Assembly (NCBI GenBank): GCA_938003985.1
Contig: CALKWZ010000003.1
Coordinates: 1 to 64,000 of the forward strand
DNA length: 64,000 nt
Source of the DNA: an uncultured Verrucomicrobiota bacterium
GTDB taxonomy: Bacteria; Verrucomicrobiota; Kiritimatiellia; CAIQIC01; Lenti-01
Direction of reading: 5' to 3'
The notes beneath the pieces are model-generated. The model ran no database searches. It saw only the letters and a list, made by a program, of their open reading frames with translations, and had not been told where the DNA came from. The position numbers and the translations under genes were made by a program. Shown in pieces: positions 50,920 through 58,615 of the stretch. Each line of letters begins with the position of its first letter. Positions within the stretch are counted from its first letter, which is position 1.

Positions 50920-51330
50920 ATGAGAAAACAATATCCAGATGCCAAGCTGGACATGACGCCGATGATCGACATCGTGTTCCAGCTGATCATCTTTTTCGTC
51001 GTCACCGTGGACATGCAGAACAAGGCGCTGGAAACCAGCGTGCGCATGGCCATGGCGCCCAACGGCCCGGTCGAGGAGGTCAAGGACCCCCGCACCGTCG
51101 TCGTGGACGTGGACGCCGACGGAACGGTCTCGATCATGCGCACGCCGCTCAGCGACGGGCAACTGCTCGCGATCCTCAAGAAGGCGGTCAACACGTCCGG
51201 CCAGAGCACGCCCGTGGTCATCCGCGGCGACCTGGCCGCCAAGCACGAAGTCGTCAAGCGGGTGATGGACGTCTGCGGCAAGGCCGGCCTCTGGAAACTG
51301 CGCTTCGCCGCCCTCAAGGAAAAGGCCTAG
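50920..51330 (+). CDS. exbD: ExbD/TolR-type protein 1
   Basis: A 136-residue protein with one transmembrane helix and a periplasmic domain. The helix region MTPMIDIVFQLIIFFVVT contains the family's essential Asp (PMIDI, about residue 17). The periplasmic domain ends with a typical V-K-R-V-M-D-V-C-G-K-A-G pattern. It forms the stator with ExbB. The second ExbD gene follows 16 bp later. Confidence 0.9.
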   Translation: MRKQYPDAKLDMTPMIDIVFQLIIFFVVTVDMQNKALETSVRMAMAPNGPVEEVKDPRTVVVDVDADGTVSIMRTPLSDGQLLAILKKAVNTSGQSTPVVIRGDLAAKHEVVKRVMDVCGKAGLWKLRFAALKEKA

Positions 51331-51346
51331 CCGGAAAGGGAACCCC

Positions 51347-51760
51347 ATGGCCAGAAAACGCAAACGCCCCGAAGGCGCCCCGTCCGAACTGGAAATGACG
51401 CCGATGATCGACGTCGTCTTCCAGCTGCTGGTCTACTTCATCGTGACCATCAAGCCGATCGACGTCATCACCAACCTCGACGTCTTCCGGCCCGCGCCGG
51501 ACAAGAACACGCCCCAGGACCAAAAGCCGCCGAACCTCGTGCGCATCGGCGTCTATCCGGACGGCTACACCGTCAACGACATCCCGGCCTCGCCGGAGCT
51601 GCTGGACCAGGCCCTGGGCAAGGTGGCGTCCATCGACGCCGGCCAGACCATCATGATCACCGTCTCCGCTTTTTCGGAGCACGGCATGCTGGTCAAGGCC
51701 CTGGACCTGTGCGCGAAGAACGGACTGAAGAGCCTTTCGGTCGTCAGCGCCTCGAATTGA
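51347..51760 (+). CDS. exbD: ExbD/TolR-type protein 2
   Basis: A 137-residue second ExbD. Its helix region ELEMTPMIDVVFQLLVYFIVTI keeps the essential Asp, but the periplasmic part differs from ExbD 1 (PAPDKNTPQDQKPPNLVRIGVYPDGYTV). Paired non-identical ExbD genes are known in Bacteroidetes and PVC bacteria and may form a heteromeric stator. It lies 16 bp after ExbD 1 and 31 bp before the TonB/toroid fusion gene. Confidence 0.9.
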   Translation: MARKRKRPEGAPSELEMTPMIDVVFQLLVYFIVTIKPIDVITNLDVFRPAPDKNTPQDQKPPNLVRIGVYPDGYTVNDIPASPELLDQALGKVASIDAGQTIMITVSAFSEHGMLVKALDLCAKNGLKSLSVVSASN

Positions 51761-51791
51761 ATTGGATTAGGTTCGCGACACGGAGATCGCC

Positions 51792-53249
51792 ATGGATGCA
51801 TCAATCAAGGCCTTGCATAAAAACGTCATGGAGTGGATGGCGGGACCGACCGGATCCATCATCATCCACGTCGCCCTGATTCTCGCCCTGCTGTTCCTGG
51901 TCGACCTCTCCGTCAAGGAAAAGGACCAGGAAATCGAAGTCCAGATGATCGAAGTGGACGAGCAGAAGCTCGACGACCTGCTCGAGGAAATCAAGCCGCC
52001 CGAAGAGCTGCCCGACCTGACCGAGATGACGCCGCCCGAGGTGGACATCGACATGACCCCGCCGCCCGACGTGACGGATTTCACCGCCGCGCCCATCCAG
52101 GACACCGTCGAGCTCGAGATCGCCACCGACGCCATCAGCCCGATCATCATGAAGGGCCTGGCCCCCGGCCAGATGTCCAACCGCAGCGGCGCCGGCCGCG
52201 CGGCCGCCATCGGCCGCTACGGCGGCAACTGGGGCCAATACGCCGAGGCCGCCGTGCTGCGCGCCCTCGAATGGCTGCGCATCAACCAGAACCAGGACGG
52301 CTCGTGGGGCACCCACGACAAGGAAGCCATGACCGCCCTCGGCATCCTGACGTATCTGGCCCACGGCGAAACCACGGCTTCCGAAAAGTACGGCCAAACC
52401 GTCGAACGCGCCATCCGCTATCTCGTCGCGCGGCAGAACGAGAAGGGCGAATTCGCCAAGACCGACACCACCGGCGGCACCTATTCGCAGGCCATCTGCG
52501 TCTATGCCATCAGCGAGGCCTACGGCATGACCCGCATCCCGTCGCTCAAGTCGGTCATGGAAAAAGGCGTCCAGCTCCTGATCGACGGCCAGCAACCCAA
52601 GGGCGGCTACGACTACAAGTTCGCCAAAGGCGACCGCCGCGACACCTCGCTCGGCGGCTGGTGCTGCCAGGCCATGAAGGCCGCCTACATCGCCGGCGCC
52701 GAAAACCCCAATCTCCACGAAGCCATGGAGAAGGCCGTCGCGGACATGAAGTCCGCCCAGAAGGCCGACGACGGCGCGTTCTACTACAGCTACGTCGGCC
52801 GGAGCCATTCGACCCACAGCATCACGGCCGTCGCGGTCCTCAGCCTGCAGTTGCTCGGGCATGCGGAAGACAAGGAAACCCGCGCCGGCCTGAGCTATCT
52901 GGGCGGCGCCGACTGCAAGTGGGAGAATCCGCCGGAGTGGCCGATGTACGCCTGGTACTACATCGCCCAGACCAAGTTCCACCAGGGCGGCGCCAACTGG
53001 ACGAGCTGGAACAACCAGTTCGCGCCCCAGTTCATCCGCAACCAGAATCCCGACGGCAGCTGGAATTCCGCCGGCGTCGGTCTCAAGGCCGGCACCACCG
53101 GCCGCGAGGACATGCATCCGGTCTACGCCACCACGATGGCGGCCTTGACCCTCCAGGTCTATTACCGCTTCCTGCCGACCTACCAGCCCATCCAGGCCGA
53201 AAAGATCGACCAGAAGTCCGACGACGACGTCACGATCGAGATCCTCTGA
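51792..53249 (+). CDS. TonB-like N-terminus fused to a terpenoid-cyclase-like alpha-toroid domain
   Basis: A 485-residue protein with one N-terminal helix (residues 22-39). It reads SIIIHVALILALLFLVDL, matching the TonB signature S-x3-H and the conserved Leu 11 residues after Ser; the fourth signature position is Val. A Glu/Asp/Pro-rich linker to about residue 115 stands in for TonB's Pro/Lys spacer, including an IEVQMIEV strand like TonB's ISVTMV. Residues 145-465 are helical-hairpin repeats of the squalene/hopene cyclase-prenyltransferase toroid class, with QW-type motifs QDGSWG (168) and PDGSWN near the end. The cyclase DxDD acid motif is absent, so a binding rather than catalytic role is likely. 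Known ExbBD partners end in a TonB beta domain; this one does not. Confidence 0.85.
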   Translation: MDASIKALHKNVMEWMAGPTGSIIIHVALILALLFLVDLSVKEKDQEIEVQMIEVDEQKLDDLLEEIKPPEELPDLTEMTPPEVDIDMTPPPDVTDFTAAPIQDTVELEIATDAISPIIMKGLAPGQMSNRSGAGRAAAIGRYGGNWGQYAEAAVLRALEWLRINQNQDGSWGTHDKEAMTALGILTYLAHGETTASEKYGQTVERAIRYLVARQNEKGEFAKTDTTGGTYSQAICVYAISEAYGMTRIPSLKSVMEKGVQLLIDGQQPKGGYDYKFAKGDRRDTSLGGWCCQAMKAAYIAGAENPNLHEAMEKAVADMKSAQKADDGAFYYSYVGRSHSTHSITAVAVLSLQLLGHAEDKETRAGLSYLGGADCKWENPPEWPMYAWYYIAQTKFHQGGANWTSWNNQFAPQFIRNQNPDGSWNSAGVGLKAGTTGREDMHPVYATTMAALTLQVYYRFLPTYQPIQAEKIDQKSDDDVTIEIL

Positions 53250-53270
53250 CGCCCGTCGCGGGCCGGATCG

Positions 53271-53306
53271 GGCGCGCGCCGCCGCGGCGCGCGCCTTTCT
53301 TTTTTT
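53271..53306 (+). terminator. Rho-independent terminator of the ExbBD operon
   Basis: A 10-bp stem GGCGCGCGCC/GGCGCGCGCC (self-complementary arms at 53271-53280 and 53286-53295) with a five-base loop, followed by TTTCTTTTTTT. Confidence 0.88.
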
Positions 53307-53345
53307 GCTCGGGTTCGCTCCGGCCACGTGCTAGAACCGGCGTCC

Positions 53346-55121
53346 ATGTCCGCGCCAGCCCCCATTCGCGTCTTGCCCGACGCGGTGATCAACCAGATCG
53401 CCGCGGGGGAGGTCGTCGAGCGCCCGGCCTCCGTCCTCAAGGAACTGGTCGAGAACGCCATCGACGCCGGCGCCGGCCGCATCGAGATCGACGTGGTGGA
53501 CGGCGGCCGCCGGCTCGTGCGCGTCCGCGACGACGGTTCCGGCATGGACCGCGACAACGCGCTGCTGTCCATCGAACGCCACGCCACCAGCAAGCTGCGC
53601 GAGCTGAAGGATCTCGATTCCATCGCCACGCTGGGCTTCCGCGGCGAGGCCCTCGCGGCCATCGCCTCCGTCTCGCAGTTCTCGCTCGTCACCAACCGGG
53701 AAGGGGCGGCCGCCGGCACGGAAATCCTGATCTTCGGCGGCAAGATCCAGGACGTGCGCGACGCCGGCGCCCCGCGCGGCACGGACGTCGCCGTGCGCAA
53801 CCTGTTCTTCAACGTGCCCGCCCGCCGCAAGTTCCTGCGCTCCGCCCCGACCGAATTCACGCACGTCCGCCAGGCGTTCCTGCTGGAGGCGCTGGCGCAC
53901 GTCGAGGTCGAATTCGTCCTGCGCGCGGACGACGCCGACGTCTACCGCCTGCCGGCGGCGGCCAACCTGCTCGACCGCGTGCGCGACCTCTACGGCGCGG
54001 AAGTCGCCGGCCACCTGCGGCCGATCCGGTTCGGCAACGGCGTCGTGGACGTCGGCGGCTATGCCGGGCTTCCGCCGTTCAGCCGCCTGGACCGCGAGTG
54101 GCAGGTCGTCTTCATCAACGGCCGGCCGGCCGGCTCGCCCGTGCTCAATTTCGCCGTCCAGAACGCCTACCGCGACGTGCTCGTCGGCGGCCGCTACGCG
54201 CCGCTGTTCCTGCACGTCGACCTGCCGGCCGATCTGGTCGACGTGAACGTGCATCCGGCCAAGAAGGAAGTGCGCTTCCGCCGGCCGACGGAAGTGCGCG
54301 ACGTCGTCGTCGAAGCCATCCGGCTGGCGATTTCCGGCGGCGACCTGCCGCGCGGCAAGCGCGACGATTTTCCGCGCGAGCCTGCCCGGCCGACCATGTT
54401 CGCGGCGCCGCCGTCCGTCGCGCCGGCTCGGCCCGCCGCGGCTCCTGCGCCGGTCCCGCCGCCGGTCGCCGCGACCCAGCCCAAGCTGGATTGGGCGCCG
54501 CCGCCGGTGCCCGCCGCCGCCCCCGCGCCCGCTGCGGCCGCGCCGTGGGCGGAATACCGCCTGCTGGGCCGGGTGGGGGGGCAGTACGTCGTTTTGGAGA
54601 CCGCCGACGGCCTCGTGCTGATGGATCCGCGTTCGGCGCACGAGCGCGTGCTCTACGAACGCCTGCTGGGCGCGATGGAAAAAGGCCGCGTGCCCGCGCA
54701 AGGGCTGCTGCCGCCGGCCACCGTGGCGGTTTCGCCGACCCAGGCCGCCGCGCTGCGCAAGCACCTCGAGTTGCTCAAGGAACTGGGCTTCGGCGTGGCC
54801 GAGTTCGGCGCCGACACGTTCCTGGTCGATGCCTTGCCGACGTGGATCGCAGGCGTCGCGCCCGGGCCGCTGCTGTCGGACGTCGCCGATGGCCTGCTGC
54901 AGGGCGGCAAAGGCGCCGCCCGGGACTGGGCGTTGCCGCTCGTCGCGGACGTCGCCGGCCGGCAGGCCGTCGGCCTCCAGCGCGAGTTGACCGATGCCGA
55001 ACTGCACGCGCTGGTCCGCGACCTGTCGCAAACGGAGATGCCCTATACCTCGCCGCGCGGCAAACCCACCGTCATTTTGCTCGGCATGCGCGAGCTCAAC
55101 CGCAAATTCGGCCGCGAATGA
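53346..55121 (+). CDS. mutL: DNA mismatch repair protein MutL
   Basis: A 591-residue MutL. The GHKL ATPase motifs are all present: ELVENAIDAG, RDDGSGM and ATLGFRGEALAAI, then the FFNVPARRKFL and VNVHPAKKEVRF segments. A Pro/Ala linker (about residues 345-395) leads to the C-terminal dimerisation domain. There, endonuclease-type MutL proteins have DQHAxxERxxYE, an ACHxAIK-type Cys and CPHGRP; here these read DPRSAHERVLYE, VAGRQAVG and SPRGKP, so the metal-binding Cys and His are missing. ATG 53346 follows a TAGAAC box by 8 bases. hydF overlaps its stop. Confidence 0.93.
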   Translation: MSAPAPIRVLPDAVINQIAAGEVVERPASVLKELVENAIDAGAGRIEIDVVDGGRRLVRVRDDGSGMDRDNALLSIERHATSKLRELKDLDSIATLGFRGEALAAIASVSQFSLVTNREGAAAGTEILIFGGKIQDVRDAGAPRGTDVAVRNLFFNVPARRKFLRSAPTEFTHVRQAFLLEALAHVEVEFVLRADDADVYRLPAAANLLDRVRDLYGAEVAGHLRPIRFGNGVVDVGGYAGLPPFSRLDREWQVVFINGRPAGSPVLNFAVQNAYRDVLVGGRYAPLFLHVDLPADLVDVNVHPAKKEVRFRRPTEVRDVVVEAIRLAISGGDLPRGKRDDFPREPARPTMFAAPPSVAPARPAAAPAPVPPPVAATQPKLDWAPPPVPAAAPAPAAAAPWAEYRLLGRVGGQYVVLETADGLVLMDPRSAHERVLYERLLGAMEKGRVPAQGLLPPATVAVSPTQAAALRKHLELLKELGFGVAEFGADTFLVDALPTWIAGVAPGPLLSDVADGLLQGGKGAARDWALPLVADVAGRQAVGLQRELTDAELHALVRDLSQTEMPYTSPRGKPTVILLGMRELNRKFGRE

Positions 55122-56350
55122 AAGAACAGACCCCCAAGTCCATGCGCCTGCACGTCGGCCTCTTCGGCCGGACCAACGTCGGCAAATCCACCTTCCTGAA
55201 CCTCCTGGCGGGACAGGACGTCGCCATCGTCTCGCCGCAGGCCGGCACGACGACGGATCCCGTCGAGAAATCGATGGAACTGCTGCCGATCGGCCCCGTG
55301 GTCTTCACGGACACGGGCGGGGTGGACGACGCGACCGCGCTGGGCGACCAGCGCCGCGAAAAGATGTTCGCCGCGTTGCGCCGCATGGACGTGGCCGTGC
55401 TGCTGGTCGAGCCGGACGTCTGGACCGAGCACGAGGAACGGCTGCTGGCCGAGTTTCAAGCCGCCCGTCGCCCGTATCTGGTCGTGGTGGGCAAGACGGA
55501 CCTGCGCAAGCCCGCGGCCGCGTTCCTGGAAAAACTGCGCGCCGCGGCGCCGCACGTGATCGAATCCGCCGCCGCGCCGGGCCAGCGCGAACGCGTGGTG
55601 AACGCCTTCAAGGCCGCGCTGGGGCAGTCGGCGCCGGAGAGCGTCCTGCACGTGGCCGACCTCTTCGGCGGCGCGGTGCCGCCGGGCGGCACCGTGGTGC
55701 TGATCATCCCCGTGGACCAGGAAGCGCCGAAGGGCCGCCTGATCCTGCCGCAGGCCCAGGCCGTGCGCGCCGCGCTCGATCTGGGCGCCGTCGCCGTCGT
55801 CGCGCGCGAAACCGAGTATCTCGCCGCGTTGGCCAAGCTGTCCGGGCCGCCGGATCTCGTCGTCTGCGACTCGCAAGTGGTGGACCGCATGGTGGCCGAG
55901 ACCCCGCCGGCCGTCCGCTGCACGACGTTCTCCATCCTGCTCGCGCGCCTCAAGGGCGATCTGCCGGAAATGGTGAAGGCCGCGCGCGTCATCGACGACC
56001 TCCGGGACGGCGACCGGATCCTGATCGGCGAGGCCTGCACGCACCACGCGCTGGAGGACGACATCGGCCGGCAGAAGATTCCGCGCTGGCTGCGGGAAAA
56101 GACCGGCAAGACGCTGCGGATCGACGTCGTGGCGGGCCGCGACTGGCCGGCGGACCTGGAGAAGTACCGTCTGGCGATCCATTGCGGCGCCTGCATGATC
56201 AACCGCCGGGAAATGCTCCACCGCCTGCAGACCGCCGGCGCGCGCGGCGTGCCCCTGACCAACTACGGCGTCGCCATCTCGCATCTGAAGGGCGTGCTCC
56301 CGCGCGTGCTGGAGCCGTTTCCCGAAGCCGCCGCCGCCTGGCGCGCCTGA
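55118..56350 (+). CDS. hydF: [FeFe]-hydrogenase H-cluster maturation GTPase HydF
   Basis: A 410-residue scaffold/GTPase that assembles the 2Fe subcluster and transfers it to the hydrogenase. The P-loop is GRTNVGKST (17-25), followed by GTTTDP (G2) and DTGG (G3); GKTD is the G4 site. The C-terminal cluster motif is GEACTHHALEDDIGRQKIP, then IHCGACMINRREMLHR, giving the family's CxH...HCxxC set of ligands, and LTNYGVAISHLKGVLPRVL closes the domain. The start overlaps the mutL stop (ATGA). The partners hydE and hydG and the hydrogenase are not in the window. It implies anaerobic hydrogen metabolism. Confidence 0.93.
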   Translation: MKEQTPKSMRLHVGLFGRTNVGKSTFLNLLAGQDVAIVSPQAGTTTDPVEKSMELLPIGPVVFTDTGGVDDATALGDQRREKMFAALRRMDVAVLLVEPDVWTEHEERLLAEFQAARRPYLVVVGKTDLRKPAAAFLEKLRAAAPHVIESAAAPGQRERVVNAFKAALGQSAPESVLHVADLFGGAVPPGGTVVLIIPVDQEAPKGRLILPQAQAVRAALDLGAVAVVARETEYLAALAKLSGPPDLVVCDSQVVDRMVAETPPAVRCTTFSILLARLKGDLPEMVKAARVIDDLRDGDRILIGEACTHHALEDDIGRQKIPRWLREKTGKTLRIDVVAGRDWPADLEKYRLAIHCGACMINRREMLHRLQTAGARGVPLTNYGVAISHLKGVLPRVLEPFPEAAAAWRA

Positions 56351-56369
56351 GCCGGCCGCTGCGATCGAG

Positions 56370-56450
56370 TTTTACGTAGAACGTAAAAACTTTCAGGCAG
56401 ATTTACGTAGAACGTAAAAACTTTGCGCAATATTTACGTACTACGTAAAC
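56370..56450. repeat. Three-copy palindrome array, 31-bp period
   Basis: Palindromes at 56370-56388 (TTTTACGTAGAACGTAAAA), 56401-56419 (first base A instead of T) and 56432-56450 (ATTTACGTACTACGTAAAC) are spaced exactly 31 bp apart. The third overlaps the last codons and stop of the minus-strand DUF2238 gene. Same element and period as at 43396-43445. Confidence 0.88.
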
Positions 56451-57063
56451 GTGCGCCGGGGGCCGGGGCGGGGAAGCCGCGGCGGTGGACGAGGGCGTAG
56501 GCGGCGGCCGCCAGCAGCGCGCCGAGGCCGTCGGCGAGCATGTCTTTCTGGGCGTCCCAGACGTCGCCCTGCGAACCGAGGAATTCCGCGCCGGCGACGG
56601 GATCGGCGGAGACGGCGTAGAGCCATTCGACGATCTCGAAGAGGGACGCCACGGCGAAGATCGCGGCCACGGCGAACACGAAGCTGAACGCGCGGCGCGT
56701 GCTGAGGCGGCGGGTTTCGACGAACTCCATCAGCGCCCAGGCGTAGAACCCCACGGAAAAATGCGCGATCCGGTCGAAGTGGTTGCGCTCCGCGCCGATC
56801 CAGTCCGTGACCCAGCCGAACGGCACGAGCGAAAACGTGTAGTGGCCGCCGATCGTGTGCAGGAAAATCAGCACGGACATCAGCAGATAGGCCGCGTTCG
56901 AAAAACGGATGCCTTTCCGGTACATCCAGGCCAGCGGGACGACGATGCACAGCACCGTGACGTTCTCGGAAATCCACGTGCCGCGCGAGACCGGATTCAC
57001 GGCCAGAACGGCGAATTCGACGAGGTAGAGCGCGAACAGCAGGAGGGGCAGGCGATTCTTCAT
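56434..57063 (-). CDS. DUF2238 family membrane protein
   Basis: A 209-residue protein with about six helices. The signature stretch is FLHTIGGHYTFSLVPFGWVTDWIGAERNHFDRIAHFSVGFYAWALMEF, with the conserved GGHYT and RNHFDRIxH motifs of DUF2238, and SLFEIVEWLYA and GDVWDAQKDMLADGLGAL further on. Function of the family is unknown; the conserved His/Asp/Glu set inside the membrane could bind metal. ATG 57063 lies 7 nt after a TACGCT box on the minus strand, with no ribosome-binding site. The last residues and stop are encoded by a copy of the repeated palindrome. Confidence 0.85.
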   Translation of the reverse strand: MKNRLPLLLFALYLVEFAVLAVNPVSRGTWISENVTVLCIVVPLAWMYRKGIRFSNAAYLLMSVLIFLHTIGGHYTFSLVPFGWVTDWIGAERNHFDRIAHFSVGFYAWALMEFVETRRLSTRRAFSFVFAVAAIFAVASLFEIVEWLYAVSADPVAGAEFLGSQGDVWDAQKDMLADGLGALLAAAAYALVHRRGFPAPAPGARLRST

Positions 57064-57119
57064 GCGGCGGAGCGTAGCCGAGGCCGCCGCCGGTGGAAAA
57101 GATTTTTCGACGTTTGGGC

Positions 57120-57147
57120 TTGCTTTCCGGCGCGGGGGACGTATAGT
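57120..57147 (+). promoter_or_regulatory. Initiator tRNA promoter (TTGCTT-16-TATAGT)
   Basis: TTGCTT (57120-57125) and TATAGT (57142-57147) lie 16 bp apart and about 23 bp upstream of the tRNA. Confidence 0.6.
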
Positions 57148-57169
57148 TCGCACGCATTCTTGAACAGAT

Positions 57170-57246
57170 TGCGGGGTGGAGCAGCCCGGCAGCTCGTCAG
57201 GCTCATAACCTGAAGGTCCTTGGTTCAAATCCAAGCCCCGCTACCA
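57170..57246 (+). tRNA. Initiator tRNA-fMet (anticodon CAU)
   Basis: A 77-nt tRNA with encoded CCA. The acceptor stem is unpaired at position 1-72 (T1 opposite T72), the D-arm is the initiator-type GAGCAGCCCGGCAGCTCG, and the anticodon loop is CTCATAA. The anticodon stem has two rather than three G-C pairs next to the loop (A29-U41 at the third). The absence of a 1-72 pair is the main bacterial initiator feature; most have C1-A72. Confidence 0.93.
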
Positions 57247-57252
57247 TTTTCA

Positions 57253-57278
57253 GGCCGGAACGAAAGTTCCGGCCTTTT
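57253..57278 (+). terminator. Terminator after the initiator tRNA
   Basis: Stem GGCCGGAAC/GTTCCGGCC (57253-57261, 57266-57274), loop GAAA, then TTTT. The next gene starts only 15 bp later. Confidence 0.85.
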
Positions 57279-57292
57279 GTCTGCAGCCGATC

Positions 57293-58528
57293 ATGATCTT
57301 CAATCCAAGACATTTGAAAGCGACGCTGTTGGCGGCCATGGCATTCTCTCTGAGCGGGATGGCCCTGGCCGGCATCTTCGATTTCGGGGAGCGGCCGCTG
57401 GGGACGGAAGCGAACCGGCAGGCGTCCGCCTTTCTGGCGGCCGAGGGGCAGCGCCTGGGCTACGAGGTGGAGCGGTTGCCGTTCAAGTGCCTCCGCTGGG
57501 AGGGGGGGGCGGCGGCGATTCACCGGGGCGAAGCCCAGGTCCAAGCGTTCTCCGGACCGTTTTCGCCGGCGTTCGACCGCTGGTGCGACGCCGTGGCGGT
57601 TACGTCGACCCAGCAGCTCAAGCGGACGAAGTGCAAGGACAAGATCGTGTTCCTCCGCGGCGAGATCGCGAAGGAACCGCTGATGCCGCTGGAGTATCCG
57701 TTCTATTTTCCGGACGCGCACCGCGAAATCTACGCGCTGCTGGACGAGCGCGAGCCGGCGGCCATCGTCGCCGTCACCGGCAAGAATCCGATCAGCGGCC
57801 AGACGCCGTTTCCGCTGTTCAACGACGCGGGGCTCAAGATTCCCAACGCCTACATCGACGAAGCGTCCATGGAGCAGATTCTCGCCGCGAAGGGCAAAAT
57901 CCGGCTGCGGATCGACTCGAAGACCTTCCCGGAAACGGGCGAGCAGGTCGTGATCCGCAAGAAAGCCGTCGGCGCGTCCAAGGGCAAGATCGCGATTTTC
58001 GCGCACATGGATTCGGCCTACGGCACGCCCGGGGCGCTGGACAACGCGGCCGGCACGGCGGTGCTGCTGGCGGCGATGGGCCGGCTGAAGGACTATGCCG
58101 GGCCCTACGACTTGGAATTCATTCCGTTCAACGGCGAAGATTCGCCGATGGTCAAAGGCCAACTGGCCTATCTGGCGGAATACGGCAAGGAACTGGGCCG
58201 GATCCGGCTGGGCATCAACGTCGACGCCGCCGGCGCCAAGGGGTCCAAGACGGCCGTGTCCGCCTACAACCTCGACGACGACCGGCTGGCCTGGCTGGAC
58301 GGGGAAATCGCCCGGTTCCGGCAAATCGAACGCGGCCCGGAATGGGTGGAAAGCGACCATTCCATTTTCGTGTTCCGCGGCGTGCCGTGCCTGGCGCTGA
58401 CGTCTTCCACGCTGCGGGAATCCGTCATGACGCTGACCCACACGCCGCGCGACACCATCGACCTCGTGGACCGGGCCTTGCTGGTCGAGGCCACCGAGTT
58501 CATCGTGCGCGTGGTCAACGACTTCTGA
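57293..58528 (+). CDS. Secreted M28-family metallopeptidase
   Basis: A 411-residue exported peptidase. Signal peptide residues 1-26 (ending SGMALA). The central part (about residues 60-190) resembles the protease-associated insert of M28 enzymes. The two-zinc site is built from AHMDSAYG (His and Asp), GALDNAAGTAVLL (bridging Asp), FNGEDSP (catalytic Glu and ligand), NVDAAG (Asp) and a C-terminal His in THTPRDTIDLVD. This fits an aminopeptidase, probably periplasmic. The gene begins 15 bp after the tRNA terminator, so its promoter must overlap the tRNA or terminator unless it is read through. Confidence 0.85.
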   Translation: MIFNPRHLKATLLAAMAFSLSGMALAGIFDFGERPLGTEANRQASAFLAAEGQRLGYEVERLPFKCLRWEGGAAAIHRGEAQVQAFSGPFSPAFDRWCDAVAVTSTQQLKRTKCKDKIVFLRGEIAKEPLMPLEYPFYFPDAHREIYALLDEREPAAIVAVTGKNPISGQTPFPLFNDAGLKIPNAYIDEASMEQILAAKGKIRLRIDSKTFPETGEQVVIRKKAVGASKGKIAIFAHMDSAYGTPGALDNAAGTAVLLAAMGRLKDYAGPYDLEFIPFNGEDSPMVKGQLAYLAEYGKELGRIRLGINVDAAGAKGSKTAVSAYNLDDDRLAWLDGEIARFRQIERGPEWVESDHSIFVFRGVPCLALTSSTLRESVMTLTHTPRDTIDLVDRALLVEATEFIVRVVNDF

Positions 58529-58615
58529 CCGTTCCGGGGCGGGGGGAGCAAAAAGTTCTGGCCAAGCCCGGCCTCACGTGGTTAAGTGGGTAAAACGCTT
58601 TAGCAAGGACTCCAC

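Noticed and set aside
56370..56450. Regularly spaced repeats as a CRISPR array
   Set aside because: The units are palindromes with only 12 bp between them and partly conserved gaps, so there are no spacers; no cas genes are present.
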